A stretch of DNA of 64,000 bases from Thalassobius vesicularis (GTDB lineage: Bacteria > Pseudomonadota > Alphaproteobacteria > Rhodobacterales > Rhodobacteraceae), in the NCBI RefSeq assembly GCF_004799325.1, contig NZ_SSMD01000002.1, positions 372,001 through 436,000 of the forward strand, given 5' to 3'. A model generated the notes under the pieces. It did not search any database and had not been told where the DNA came from. It saw only the letters and a program-made list of their open reading frames with translations. A program made the position numbers and the translations under genes. Shown piece after piece: positions 25,275-34,590 of this stretch; the first letter of the stretch is position 1, and every line of letters starts with the position of its first letter.

Positions 25275-26021
25275 TCAGAAGGGCAAAGCCGCCCCATCGC
25301 GTTGCACCGCGCGCAGCTCCGGCGTGTAATCTTCTCCCCCGTCGCGATGGTTTTCGCCGGGATGCACCAGCAGCCCGGGCAGCATCCGGAACGGCGCGCG
25401 CCCATTCTTTCGGCCGCGAATCAGCACCAGTTGCGGCGGGCGTCCTTCGCGCGGGATCAGAGGCAACAGCTCGATGCTGCCCAGCCGGGTATACATCGCG
25501 CTCAGCAGCTCCGGCACCCGCTCGACCCGCTGGATGAACGTCACCGTGCCGCGCGGCGCGCAACGCTTCGCCGCCACCTCGACCCAGGTCGCCAGCGGCG
25601 TGTCGCCCCCCAGCGCCAGATCGCGCCCGGGGTCCGCCGCCCCGGTGCCTGCATCGCGCAGGAAATAAGGCGGATTGGCCAGCACATGATCGAATTGCCG
25701 TTGCCGCACCGCCTCGGGCAGCGCCCGCAAATCGCCCGTATGCACGGTGAAATCCGCCCCGTTTTCCACCGCATTGCGCCGTGCCAGATCGGCGTATTCG
25801 GGCTGCAACTCCAGCCCCGTCACAGCCACCCCCGGCACCCGCCACGCCAGACAGAGCGAGGCCACACCGACCCCGCAGCCCAGCTCCAGCGCGCTTTGCC
25901 CCGGTTTGGCCTGCACCGATGCCGCCAGCAACACCGGGTCCAGCCCCGCCCGATACCCGTTCACCGGCTGCCAGACGCGCACTTTTCCACCTAAGAAATC
26001 GTTGCAACTCAGCTCAGTCAT
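25275..26021 (-). CDS. tRNA1(Val) (adenine37-N6)-methyltransferase-like protein
   Basis: A 248-residue SAM-dependent methyltransferase. Motif I is LELGCGVGVASLCLAW (about residues 45-60) and the N6-adenine/exocyclic amine motif NPPYF is near residue 115. The TrmN6/YfiC family modifies A37 of tRNA1(Val); relatives act on other nucleic acid or protein substrates. Its start overlaps the end of the DUF2007 gene by 8 bases, an association common in alphaproteobacteria. Confidence 0.85.
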   Translation of the reverse strand: MTELSCNDFLGGKVRVWQPVNGYRAGLDPVLLAASVQAKPGQSALELGCGVGVASLCLAWRVPGVAVTGLELQPEYADLARRNAVENGADFTVHTGDLRALPEAVRQRQFDHVLANPPYFLRDAGTGAADPGRDLALGGDTPLATWVEVAAKRCAPRGTVTFIQRVERVPELLSAMYTRLGSIELLPLIPREGRPPQLVLIRGRKNGRAPFRMLPGLLVHPGENHRDGGEDYTPELRAVQRDGAALPF

Positions 26022-26229
26022 CCACGGAAATCCCGTTGTCCCGCAGCGCCCGCGCCGCGCGAAAATGGTCCTCGTCCGCCACGATCAGGCGGCGCGGAAA
26101 CAATCCGATCCCACCTTCCAGGACGCTCATATTTACGTCGATTTCAAAGCAGTCTATACCCTCGCCCTGAAGCAGCGCTTGTGCAAATGCGATCACGGTC
26201 GGGTCAGTTGTACTCAGAAGCTGTTTCAT
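26014..26229 (-). CDS. DUF2007 family protein
   Basis: A 71-residue protein matching DUF2007 (putative signal-transducing, GlnB-like small fold): it starts MKQLLSTTDPTVIAFAQALL and has LIVADEDHFRAARALR near the end. Function unknown. It is cotranscribed with the methyltransferase through an 8-base overlap and divergent from the polyprenyl synthase gene, with 55 bases between the starts. Confidence 0.88.
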   Translation of the reverse strand: MKQLLSTTDPTVIAFAQALLQGEGIDCFEIDVNMSVLEGGIGLFPRRLIVADEDHFRAARALRDNGISVDD

Positions 26230-26284
26230 ACTGGGGAATTAAGGACATGGCGGCCGATTTGTCGAGCCATGCAGACGGGGACCG

Positions 26285-27286
26285 ATGAGCCTGGATCACG
26301 CCGCAACCAAACCGCACGAACAACTGGCCGCCCATCTTGCCGACGGGATGGAGGCCGTGAACACCCTGATCCGCGAACGCATGGCCTCCAAGCACGCGCC
26401 GCGCATCCCGCAAGTGACCGCCCATCTGGTCGAGGCTGGCGGCAAACGCCTGCGCCCGATGCTGACCCTGGCCGCCGCGCAGCTGTGCGGCTACACCGGC
26501 CCCTACCACATCCATCTGGCCGCCACGGTGGAATTCATCCACACCGCCACCCTGCTGCATGACGACGTCGTGGACGAAAGCGCCCAACGCCGCGGCCGCC
26601 CTACCGCCAACCTGCTGTGGGACAACAAATCCTCGGTTCTGGTCGGCGACTACCTGTTCGCCCGCGCCTTCCAGCTGATGGTCGAACCCGGCAACCTGCG
26701 CGTGCTGGAAATCCTGTCCAACGCCGCCGCCACCATCGCCGAAGGCGAGGTGCTGCAACTGACCGCCGCGCAGGACCTGCGCACCGACGAATCGATCTAC
26801 CTGCAAGTGGTGCGCGGCAAGACCGCCGCCCTGTTCTCCGCCGCCACCGAATCCGGGGCCGAGATCGCAGGCGCCCCCCAGCCCCATGTCCAAGCCCTGT
26901 TCGACTACGGCGACGCGCTCGGGATCGCCTTCCAGATCGTCGATGACCTGCTCGACTACCAAGGCGACACCAAGGCCACCGGCAAGAATGTCGGCGACGA
27001 TTTCCGCGAACGCAAACTGACCCTGCCGGTCATCAAGGCCGTCGCCAAGGCCGACGCCGACGAACGCGCCTTCTGGACCCGCACCATCGAAAAAGGCAAG
27101 CAAGAGGACGGCGACCTCGACCACGCCCTGTCGCTCCTGCACAAGCACAACGCCCTGATCGACACCCGGGCCGAGGCGCTGGCCTGGGCCGCCAAGGCCA
27201 AAACCGCCATCGCCACCCTGCCCGAGCACCCGATCCGCCAGATGCTGATCGACCTGGCCGACTACGTGGTCGCCCGGATCAACTGA
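26285..27286 (+). CDS. ispB: Long-chain polyprenyl diphosphate synthase
   Basis: A 333-residue trans-prenyltransferase supplying the ubiquinone side chain. The first aspartate-rich motif region is LLHDDVVDES (about residue 98) and the second is QIVDDLLDY (about residue 218), with GGKRLRP near residue 55. Small residues before the first motif fit a long-chain product. In Rhodobacteraceae the quinone is Q10, so the product is probably decaprenyl diphosphate, although the gene is often named octaprenyl synthase. Convergent with ispE, with a repeat arm between. Confidence 0.93.
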   Translation: MSLDHAATKPHEQLAAHLADGMEAVNTLIRERMASKHAPRIPQVTAHLVEAGGKRLRPMLTLAAAQLCGYTGPYHIHLAATVEFIHTATLLHDDVVDESAQRRGRPTANLLWDNKSSVLVGDYLFARAFQLMVEPGNLRVLEILSNAAATIAEGEVLQLTAAQDLRTDESIYLQVVRGKTAALFSAATESGAEIAGAPQPHVQALFDYGDALGIAFQIVDDLLDYQGDTKATGKNVGDDFRERKLTLPVIKAVAKADADERAFWTRTIEKGKQEDGDLDHALSLLHKHNALIDTRAEALAWAAKAKTAIATLPEHPIRQMLIDLADYVVARIN

Positions 27287-27310
27287 CCGGATCATCTGAT
27301 CCCGGCCCCT

Positions 27311-27334
27311 GGCTTCTTTCTGATGAAAATACTC
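27311..27334. repeat. Dispersed intergenic element, copy D (single right arm)
   Basis: One arm only: GGCTTCTTTCTGATGA followed by AAATACTC. It lies between convergent ispB and ispE. No matching left arm or GC hairpin is seen within this 77-base gap. Confidence 0.7.
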
Positions 27335-27363
27335 AAATCCTGCGCCCTCCACCGGCGCGGGAT

Positions 27364-28161
27364 TTACCGCAAAGTCGCCGCCCGCACCCACCAGCCCGGC
27401 CGCCCCAGCGCCTGTGCCGCCGCCTCTGCCTGCGCCCGATCCTCGTAGATTCCGAAACACGTCGCACCCGAGCCGGACATCCGCGCCAGCACGCTCCCCG
27501 TTGCCTCGATCGCCTCCAAAACATCCGAGATCACCGGCTGCACCTCTCGTGCAGGCCCTTCCAGATCGTTCCGCTGCGCCCGCAGCCAGCCGATAAGATC
27601 GCTTCGGTCCAGCGGGGTCATCGCTGGATTATCCTTACGTGCCAATCCCTTGAACACCGCGCCCGTCGGCACCTCGACCCCCGGATTGACCAGCACCGCC
27701 GCCAGGTCCGGCAGCCCGTCCACCGGCTCCACCACCTCGCCGATCCCGCGCATATAGGCCGCGCGGCCCGCCAGACAGACCGGCACATCGGCACCCAAAG
27801 ACAGCCCCGCCCCCGGCACCTCACCGCCCGTCAGATCCCGCAACGCCCGCAGCACCGCCGCCGCGTCCGAGGACCCGCCGCCGATTCCCGCCGCCGCCGG
27901 CAGGTGTTTCTCCAGCGCGATCCGCGCCTCCACACCCATCAACGCCGCCGCCTTCAGCACCAGATTGCGCCCGTCCGTGGGCACACCCGCCGCCATCGGT
28001 CCGCTGACCGTCAGCCCATGGCCCAGAGACACGTCCAGCCAGTCGCCCACATCCGCGAACACGACCAGACTGTCCAGCAGGTGGTACCCGTCCGCCCGCT
28101 GGCCCGTCACATGCAATGTCAGATTGACCTTCGCCGGGGCGAAGACCCGTCGCTCAGTCAT
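27364..28161 (-). CDS. ispE: 4-diphosphocytidyl-2-C-methyl-D-erythritol kinase
   Basis: A 265-residue GHMP kinase of the MEP isoprenoid pathway. Visible are FAPAKVNLTLHVTGQRADGYH at the N-terminus (seen as two adjacent stretches), the ATP-binding PAAAGIGGGSSDAAA near residue 90 and the late ARMSGSGATCFG loop. Its start overlaps the end of the TPR protein gene by 8 bases, so the two form an operon. The product feeds IPP for the adjacent polyprenyl synthase. Confidence 0.95.
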   Translation of the reverse strand: MTERRVFAPAKVNLTLHVTGQRADGYHLLDSLVVFADVGDWLDVSLGHGLTVSGPMAAGVPTDGRNLVLKAAALMGVEARIALEKHLPAAAGIGGGSSDAAAVLRALRDLTGGEVPGAGLSLGADVPVCLAGRAAYMRGIGEVVEPVDGLPDLAAVLVNPGVEVPTGAVFKGLARKDNPAMTPLDRSDLIGWLRAQRNDLEGPAREVQPVISDVLEAIEATGSVLARMSGSGATCFGIYEDRAQAEAAAQALGRPGWWVRAATLR

Positions 28162-29857
28162 GCGCCACCTTCAACGGAGGGGCGCCTTCCTCGGCCAGCA
28201 CCGCGTCCAGCCCGGTGGCCAGCTTGCGGCGGATGCGATCCGGATCCACCTCGCCCGAACCGGTGTCGTATTTCGCGAATGACAACGCGCGGTGCCACTG
28301 GAACTCCGCCTCGCGGATGCGGCCCACGGCCCACAGCACGTCGCCCAGATGGTCGTTCACCACCGGATCGACCGGCATCAGCTCGGCCGCGCGTTCCATA
28401 TGGCCGATCGCCTCGTCGTAGCGGCCCAGCCGGTACAGCGCCCAGCCCAGCGAGTCGACGATATAGCCGCTGTTGGGTTCGGCCTCGACCGCCTGTTCGA
28501 TCAGCGACAGGGCCTCGTCCAGCTTCTGGTTCTGTTCGACCAACGAGTAGCCCAGGTAGTTCAGCACGCTCGGCTGGCCCGGGTTCAGCTGCAACGCCAT
28601 GCGGAAATCGGGTTCGGCCTTGGTCCACTCGCCCAGCCGCTCAAAGCTGATCGCCCGCGCGTAATACAGAAACCACTGCGAATGGTCCGGCGCGTCATAC
28701 AACGCCAGCGCCTTGTCATAGGCCTGCGCGGCCTGTTTGAAGTCCTTCAGCTGGCGACGCAGATCGCCCAGCGACACCCAGACCACCGGGAACGAGCCAT
28801 GACTGCGGGCCAGTTGCTCCAGCACCTCGATCGCCGCCTCCGAGCGATCCGCCCGACGCAGCGAATCCGCGCGCCCCAGTTCCGCCGCGAAATAGGACGG
28901 GCTTTCGGGCGGCACCGATTTGTAGGCCACCGTTGCCAGTTCGTACCGCTCCAGCGTGTCCAGCAGGCTGGCGCTCAGCAGGATCGCGTCGGCATGGTCG
29001 GGGCGCAGATATTCCACCATTCGCGTATACAGCAGCGTGTACTCCGGCCCCGCTTCGGTATTCAGCGCCTCGGCGACCGAGTAGAACACCTCGGCCACGC
29101 CATCGCGCGCGTCGTGCACCAGCGTGAAGGGCAGCGTTTCGCCGGCCTCCAGCCGTGCACGCATCGCCTGAATCGCCGGATCGAAATCGCGGCCGAACAT
29201 CTGGTCCAGCAGCTCCAGCGCATCCTTGCCGCGCTCCAGCTGGCTCAGCACTTCGATCCGTGCCAGCGCGCCACGACGGCCCACCTGCATCGGCCCGTCC
29301 GAACTGTCCGAGAAAATCTTGTCCGCGCCCTCGAAATCCCCGACCGAGGCCAGCGCCATCGCCTTGTGATACATCGCAAAGGCGCTCAGCCCGCGTTCCT
29401 TGGCCACCGCGTCGAACGCTTTCAGCGAGTCCGAGACATTCCCCGCCCCCATCAGCGCCCAGGCATTCAGCAACCCATCCACCAGCGGCCCGACGCCCTG
29501 CTGCGCCTTGACCCGTTCCAGCAGCGCGTCAAAGCGGCCGGCGGTCACGTCCTCGCCGATCAGGACCATGCGGGCGACCTGGCTTTGCAGCCCGTCGGAT
29601 TCCATTTTGCGGGCGATGGGAATGGCGCGCGGGATCTGGCCCAGCGACAGCTGCATCACCACCGTGCTTTCCAGCAGCTTGGGGTTCGACGGATCGCGCG
29701 CCAGCGCCCGGGTGAAATAGTCGGCGGCGGCCTTGTAATCGCTGGCCATGCCCGCGCTGCGTGCCGCCAGATAGGCCCCCGCGATGCCCTGCGCCTGCGC
29801 CGGAACGGCCGCCGTCATCGTCAGGGCCAGTGCCATTCCCCAAAGCCGTTTGTACAT
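28154..29857 (-). CDS. Exported tetratricopeptide-repeat protein
   Basis: A 567-residue protein with a signal peptide (residues 1-22, ending PAQAQG) and multiple TPR-type helical pairs across its length, clearest in the C-terminal third (KDFKQAAQAYDKALALYD, EWTKAEPDFRMALQLNPG, RYDEAIGHMERAAELMP). Periplasmic scaffold or adaptor proteins of this kind are common; partners are unknown. The start at 29857 was chosen for the signal peptide and a GGAG site; the frame continues 35 codons upstream without support. It is operonic with ispE. Confidence 0.87.
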   Translation of the reverse strand: MYKRLWGMALALTMTAAVPAQAQGIAGAYLAARSAGMASDYKAAADYFTRALARDPSNPKLLESTVVMQLSLGQIPRAIPIARKMESDGLQSQVARMVLIGEDVTAGRFDALLERVKAQQGVGPLVDGLLNAWALMGAGNVSDSLKAFDAVAKERGLSAFAMYHKAMALASVGDFEGADKIFSDSSDGPMQVGRRGALARIEVLSQLERGKDALELLDQMFGRDFDPAIQAMRARLEAGETLPFTLVHDARDGVAEVFYSVAEALNTEAGPEYTLLYTRMVEYLRPDHADAILLSASLLDTLERYELATVAYKSVPPESPSYFAAELGRADSLRRADRSEAAIEVLEQLARSHGSFPVVWVSLGDLRRQLKDFKQAAQAYDKALALYDAPDHSQWFLYYARAISFERLGEWTKAEPDFRMALQLNPGQPSVLNYLGYSLVEQNQKLDEALSLIEQAVEAEPNSGYIVDSLGWALYRLGRYDEAIGHMERAAELMPVDPVVNDHLGDVLWAVGRIREAEFQWHRALSFAKYDTGSGEVDPDRIRRKLATGLDAVLAEEGAPPLKVAHD

Positions 29858-29953
29858 GCTCTGCTCCGCCTTTCCGGTCTCCTCGAAGGGACAGACTAGC
29901 GCGCCCGGCGGCAAACGCAATGCACGCGCGGTCCCGTTTTCGTCATTGGGCGC

Positions 29954-29985
29954 AAAAGACAAGGGCGGCCAGTTGGGCCGCCCTT
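29954..29985 (-). terminator. Terminator of ETF-QO gene
   Basis: A 10-bp stem AAGGGCGGCC/GGCCGCCCTT (29961-29970, 29976-29985). On the minus strand it is followed by GTCTTTT, 20 bases beyond the ETF-QO stop. Confidence 0.8.
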
Positions 29986-30004
29986 TGGGTGATCGTTTTG
30001 GTGA

Positions 30005-31651
30005 TCACATGTTGGGGTAGTTGGGGCCGTCGCCGCCCTGCGGGGTGACCCAGGTGATGTTCTGGCTGGGGTCCTTGATGTCGCAGGTCTTGCAGTGGAC
30101 GCAGTTCTGGAAGTTGACGCGGAACTCCGGCCCGTTTTCGCTTTCCAGCACCTCGTACACGCCCGCCGGGCAGTAGCGCTGCGCCGGTTCGTCGTATTTC
30201 GCCAGGTTCACCGCAATCGGCACGTTCGGATCGGCCAGGCGCAGGTGGCAGGGCTGTTCCTCGGCGTGGTTGGTAAAGCTGAACGACACGTTGGTCAGAC
30301 GGTCGAACGACAGCTTTCCGTCCGGCTTGGGGTAGTCGATCTTCTTGAAGTTCGCCGCCTCGCCGGTGGCCGCCGCATCGGTCTTGCCGTGGCGCAGCGT
30401 CCCGAACAGCGAGAAGCCCAGCGTGTTCGTCCACATGTCCAGACCGCCCAGAACCAGGCTGGGCAGCATGCCCCACTTGGACCACATCGGCTTGACGTTG
30501 CGGACCTTCTTCAGGTCCTTGCCGATGGCGCCGGTGCGCACCTCGGTCTCGTAGGTGGACAGCTCGTCGCCCTCGCGGCCATCCTGGATCGCCTTGTAGG
30601 CGGCCTCGGCCGCGGCCTTGCCCGACAGCATCGCGTTGTGGTTGCCCTTGATGCGCGGCACGTTGACCATCCCGACCGAGCAACCCAGCAGCGCCACGCC
30701 CGGTGCCACCATCTTGGGCATCGACTGGTAACCGCCCTCAGAGATCGCACGCGCGCCGTAAGCCACGCGCTTGCCGCCTTTCAGCAGCTCGGCGACCATC
30801 GGGTGATGCTTGAAGCGCTGGAATTCCATGTAGGGGAACAGGTGCGGGTTCTCATAGTTCAGGTGAACCACGAAGCCGATGTAAACCTGATTGTTTTCAA
30901 GGTGATAGATGAAGCTGCCGCCGCCGGCATTGCCGCCCAGGGGCCAGCCCATCGTGTGGGTGACGCTGCCCAGCTTGTGCTTGGCGGGGTCGATTTCCCA
31001 GATTTCCTTCATGCCGATGCCGAATTTCTGCGGGCACTTGCCGGCCGACAGGTCGTACTTGGCGATGACTTCCTTGGCCAGCGAGCCACGCACGCCTTCC
31101 GACAGGAACACGTACTTGCCGCGCAGCTCCATGCCCGGCTCGGTGTCGGGGCCGTAGGACCCGTCCGCTTCCAGCCCGAACACGCCCGCGACGACGCCTT
31201 TGACTTCGCCGTTCTCGCCGTAGACCAGCTCCGAGCACGCCATGCCCGGGAAAATCTCGACGCCCAGTTCCTCGGCCTGCTCGGCCATCCAGCGGCAGAC
31301 ATTCGCCATCGAGACGATGTAGTTGCCGTGGTTGTTCATCAGCGGCGGCATCGGGAAGTTGGGGATGCGCACTTCGCCCGCTTCGCCCAGCATATAGAAA
31401 TGGTCCGAGCTCACCGGCGTATTCAGCGGCGCGCCCTTGGCCTTCCAGTCGGGGATCAGCGCGTCCAGACCGCTCGGGTCCAGCACCGCGCCCGACAGGA
31501 TATGCGCGCCCACTTCCGAGCCCTTCTCAAGCACAACGACGTTCAGCTCGGGATCAAGCTGTTTCAGACGGATCGCTGCAGAAAGCCCAGCAGGCCCCGC
31601 ACCAACGATCACAACGTCATAGTCCATCGCTTCCCGTTCGATTTCCGACAT
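30005..31651 (-). CDS. Electron transfer flavoprotein-ubiquinone oxidoreductase
   Basis: A 548-residue membrane-associated flavoprotein passing electrons from acyl-CoA dehydrogenases and other ETF-linked enzymes to ubiquinone. The FAD-binding VIVGAGPAGLSAAIRLK is near residue 14. The C-terminal 4Fe-4S ligands are in YCPAGVYEV and NCVHCKTCDIKDPSQNI. AAGGAGG precedes the ATG. It fits with the acyl-CoA dehydrogenase (38.7 kb) and acyl-CoA synthetase (62.7 kb) in the window. Confidence 0.97.
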   Translation of the reverse strand: MSEIEREAMDYDVVIVGAGPAGLSAAIRLKQLDPELNVVVLEKGSEVGAHILSGAVLDPSGLDALIPDWKAKGAPLNTPVSSDHFYMLGEAGEVRIPNFPMPPLMNNHGNYIVSMANVCRWMAEQAEELGVEIFPGMACSELVYGENGEVKGVVAGVFGLEADGSYGPDTEPGMELRGKYVFLSEGVRGSLAKEVIAKYDLSAGKCPQKFGIGMKEIWEIDPAKHKLGSVTHTMGWPLGGNAGGGSFIYHLENNQVYIGFVVHLNYENPHLFPYMEFQRFKHHPMVAELLKGGKRVAYGARAISEGGYQSMPKMVAPGVALLGCSVGMVNVPRIKGNHNAMLSGKAAAEAAYKAIQDGREGDELSTYETEVRTGAIGKDLKKVRNVKPMWSKWGMLPSLVLGGLDMWTNTLGFSLFGTLRHGKTDAAATGEAANFKKIDYPKPDGKLSFDRLTNVSFSFTNHAEEQPCHLRLADPNVPIAVNLAKYDEPAQRYCPAGVYEVLESENGPEFRVNFQNCVHCKTCDIKDPSQNITWVTPQGGDGPNYPNM

Positions 31652-31959
31652 GGGTGGCCCTCCTTATGGATCACGCGCGTAATTTTGTTTCGCTGTGGTT
31701 ACCGCGCTGCAGCATCGCCCGTCAATGAAAACACAACGTAAAACTACGGGAAAACACGCAGCCCGGGGCGATCCGGGCCGACGCAGACTTCCGCAGCGGC
31801 AATTTCGTTATTCTTGTCCGGCAATGTACGAAATCCTGACCTCCGGGTGCAATCTCTTGCATTGTCTGCGGGCTTTTGGTCAGGTAATTGCCAAGGGGAA
31901 CAACACCCATCTGGCGGGCGCCCCGGCGCCCGCCGTCTCTTTCGTGGAACAAGGGGCCA
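31652..31959. promoter_or_regulatory. Divergent ETF-QO/greA intergenic region with greA leader hairpin
   Basis: A 308-base gap between divergent starts. I see no gene. The notable structure is a near-perfect hairpin, GGCGGGCGCC (31913-31922) with GGCGCCCGCC (31925-31934), followed by GTCTCTTTC and then the greA ribosome site AAGGGG (31951-31956). It could be a leader terminator/attenuator. Promoters must lie here but no clear -35/-10 pair stands out. Confidence 0.5.
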
Positions 31960-32430
31960 ATGGAAAAAATACCGATGACACGCGCGGGTTTCGTCGCGCT
32001 CGAGACTGAATTGAAGCACCTGAAATCCGTCGAGCGTCCGACGATCATTCAGGCCATTGCCGAAGCGCGCGAACTGGGCGACCTGTCCGAGAACGCCGAA
32101 TACCACTCGGCCCGCGAAAAGCAGTCCTTCATCGAAGGCCGCATCAAAGAGCTCGAAGGCATCATCTCTCTGGCCGAGGTCATCGACCCCACCAGCATGT
32201 CCGGCAGCATCAAGTTCGGCGCGACCGTCACCCTGGTTGACGAAGACACCGACGAAGAAAAGACCTGGCAGATCGTGGGCGAACACGAGGCCAATATCGA
32301 ACGTGGCCTGCTGAACATCAAATCGCCCATCGCGCGGGCATTGATCGGCAAGGACGAGGGCGACTCGGTCGAAGTTCGCACGCCGGGGGGTGAAAAAGCC
32401 TACGAAGTGTTGAAGGTTCAGTACATCTGA
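31960..32430 (+). CDS. greA: Transcription elongation factor GreA
   Basis: A 156-residue factor that rescues backtracked RNA polymerase by stimulating transcript cleavage. The N-terminal coiled coil carries the acidic tip motif ([13 protein letters not shown], about residues 38-50) needed for cleavage, and the C-terminal FKBP-like domain ends normally. The start at 31960 has AAGGGGCC just upstream and begins [11 protein letters not shown], the standard GreA start. A strong hairpin precedes the ribosome site. Followed 14 bases later by a membrane-protein gene. Confidence 0.97.
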   Translation: MEKIPMTRAGFVALETELKHLKSVERPTIIQAIAEARELGDLSENAEYHSAREKQSFIEGRIKELEGIISLAEVIDPTSMSGSIKFGATVTLVDEDTDEEKTWQIVGEHEANIERGLLNIKSPIARALIGKDEGDSVEVRTPGGEKAYEVLKVQYI

Positions 32431-32444
32431 CGACAGGCGATCCG

Positions 32445-33455
32445 ATGGCCGACAAAGAAGACACCAGATCGACTCCGCTGGGGCTGTATGACAGCGCCTC
32501 GGGGCCGCGCATCACCGGGATCGAGATGATCGCCGTGGTCCTCAGCCTGTTGTGGCTGCTGGGCGCGGGTGCGTTTTTCTTCCTGCTGGGTCAGGATGCC
32601 GACGCGGACACCGCGCTGCGCTTCATGATGACCCTGATGGTGATCTTCCTGCCCGTGGCGATGATCTGGGTGGCGGCGACGGCGGCGCGCTCCTCGCGTG
32701 TGATGCGCGAAGAAAGCGCCCGCCTGCAGGCCGCGATCGAGGCGATCCGCAAAACCTATCTGGCGCAGGCGCAGGGCCGGTCCTCGGGGCCGGACACCTC
32801 GATCGCCAAGAAGCTGGACCAGATCGCCGAGGCCCAGAAAAAGACCGAGATCGCGCTGGCCACCTTCAGCTCGACCCGCGACCGCATCGACCTGATGCGC
32901 CCCGCGCCCAAGCCCGCCGACGCTGCCGCGCCCGAGGATCAGGCCCCCCTGCCCCTTGGCACCCCCGCCGAGGATCTGGCCCCGCCGCTGGCCCGCGCCG
33001 ATTTCATCCGCGCGCTGAATTTCCCCGAAACCGCCGAGGACGAGGAAGGCTTTGCCGCCCTGCGCAAGGCGTTGAAGGACCGTCAGGCCGCGCAGCTGAT
33101 CCAGGCCAGCCAGGACATCCTGACCCTGCTCAGCCAGGACGGCATCTACATGGACGACCTGCGCCCCGACCGCGCGCGCTCGGAAATCTGGCGTCGCTTC
33201 GCCACCGGCGAGCGTGGCCGCCAGATCGCGGCCTTGGGCGGCATCCGCGACCGCTCCTCCTTGGCGCTGTCGGCTGGCCGGATGAAACAGGACCCGATCT
33301 TCCGCGACACGGCGCACCATTTCCTGCGCCGCTTCGACAAGATGCTGGCCGAGTTCTGCGAAACCGCCACCGATTCCGAGATCGCCGACCTGTCCGACAC
33401 CCGCACCGCCCGCGCCTTCATGCTGCTGGGTCGCGTGACCGGGATGTTCGACTGA
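32445..33455 (+). CDS. Conserved membrane protein of unknown function
   Basis: A 336-residue protein with two close membrane helices (about residues 28-50 and 60-82), then a helical region with basic/acidic heptad character (REESARLQAAIEAIRKTYL, AKKLDQIAEAQKKTEIAL), a proline-rich linker (about 150-180) and a C-terminal helical domain. I do not recognise a named family; proteins like this seem restricted to Rhodobacteraceae. Its close spacing behind greA suggests cotranscription. Confidence 0.75.
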   Translation: MADKEDTRSTPLGLYDSASGPRITGIEMIAVVLSLLWLLGAGAFFFLLGQDADADTALRFMMTLMVIFLPVAMIWVAATAARSSRVMREESARLQAAIEAIRKTYLAQAQGRSSGPDTSIAKKLDQIAEAQKKTEIALATFSSTRDRIDLMRPAPKPADAAAPEDQAPLPLGTPAEDLAPPLARADFIRALNFPETAEDEEGFAALRKALKDRQAAQLIQASQDILTLLSQDGIYMDDLRPDRARSEIWRRFATGERGRQIAALGGIRDRSSLALSAGRMKQDPIFRDTAHHFLRRFDKMLAEFCETATDSEIADLSDTRTARAFMLLGRVTGMFD

Positions 33456-33541
33456 CCAACGGGTCAAAAAATCTGACCTTTCGGATTGAACCGCGCGCGC
33501 AACCCCGCTACGCCTGATCGTGTTTCAACGACAGGTGACCC

Positions 33542-34258
33542 ATGCCCGCCCCCTCGCCCCGCACCGCCTATTGGAAGGGTTTCCGCGATGGCCTGCCCTT
33601 TCTGCTGGTGATCATTCCCTTCGGCCTGCTGTTCGGCGTCGTCGCCACCGAGGCCGGGCTGAAAGTGTACGAGACGCTCTCGTTCTCGATCGTCGTGATC
33701 GCCGGGGCCGCGCAATTCACCGCCATCCAGCTGCTGAAAGAGGACGCGCCGACGCTGGTCATCCTTGCCTCGGCGCTGGCGGTCAACCTGCGCATGGCGA
33801 TGTATTCCGCCTCGCTGACCCCGCATCTGGGCGGCGCACCGCTGTGGCAGCGCGCGCTGGCGGCCTATTTCACCGTCGATCAAAGCTATGCCTGCGCCAT
33901 CATGGCCTATGACAAGAACCCCGGCTGGAACCTGAAGGAGAAGGTCGCCTACTTCTTCGGCGCCGTGACCCCGGTCTGCCCGATGTGGTACGTCGCCACC
34001 CTGGGCGGGGCGATGTTGGGCAGTGCCATCCCGCCGGAATTCGCGCTGGATTTCGCGGTGCCGATCACCTTTCTGGCCCTGATCGCCCCGATGCTGACCA
34101 CCGCCGCCCACCGCGCTGCGGCGCTTGTGTCAATCGGGCTGGCGCTTGGCTTCGGCTTTCTGCCGTTCAATCTGGGCCTGCTGGTCGCGGGGCTGGGCGG
34201 CATGATCGCCGGCGCTCAGGTTGAACTGCTGATGACCCGCAAAGGAGGCACCGCATGA
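33542..34258 (+). CDS. azlC: AzlC-family branched-chain amino acid exporter subunit
   Basis: A 238-residue inner-membrane protein with about six to eight helices and the AzlC start pattern (GFRDGLPFLLVIIPFGLLFG, then AGAAQFTAIQLL and NLRMAMYSASL). With AzlD it forms an exporter of branched-chain amino acids or analogues. The stop overlaps the azlD start (ATGA), the standard arrangement. Confidence 0.9.
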   Translation: MPAPSPRTAYWKGFRDGLPFLLVIIPFGLLFGVVATEAGLKVYETLSFSIVVIAGAAQFTAIQLLKEDAPTLVILASALAVNLRMAMYSASLTPHLGGAPLWQRALAAYFTVDQSYACAIMAYDKNPGWNLKEKVAYFFGAVTPVCPMWYVATLGGAMLGSAIPPEFALDFAVPITFLALIAPMLTTAAHRAAALVSIGLALGFGFLPFNLGLLVAGLGGMIAGAQVELLMTRKGGTA

Positions 34259-34587
34259 CCCAGATCGACCCCGTCACCCTGTGGACCGTGATCATCGGGC
34301 TGGGCCTGGGCAGCTTTGGCCTGCGCTTTGTCTTTACCGGGATCATCGGCAACCGCCCCATGCCCGAGTGGCTGCTGCGGCACCTGCGCTATACCGCCGT
34401 GGCGATTCTGCCCGGCCTTGTGGCCCCCGCGGTGATGTGGCCCGCTGCGACCGGCGGACAGCCCGATCCGGCCCGCCTGATTGCCTCGGCGGTGACGGTC
34501 ATCGTCGGTTATGTCTGGAAGAACGTGCTGGCCGCGATCTTCTGCGGCGCGGCCAGCCTGTATCTGTCGCTCTGGCTACTGGGCTAA
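34255..34587 (+). CDS. azlD: AzlD-family branched-chain amino acid exporter subunit
   Basis: A 110-residue membrane protein with four predicted helices; MPEWLLRHLRYTAVAILPGL is typical of AzlD. It is translationally coupled to azlC by a 4-base overlap, and the pair should be obligate partners. Convergent with the lipoprotein gene, only 3 bases between stops. Confidence 0.9.
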   Translation: MTQIDPVTLWTVIIGLGLGSFGLRFVFTGIIGNRPMPEWLLRHLRYTAVAILPGLVAPAVMWPAATGGQPDPARLIASAVTVIVGYVWKNVLAAIFCGAASLYLSLWLLG

Positions 34588-34590
34588 GCC

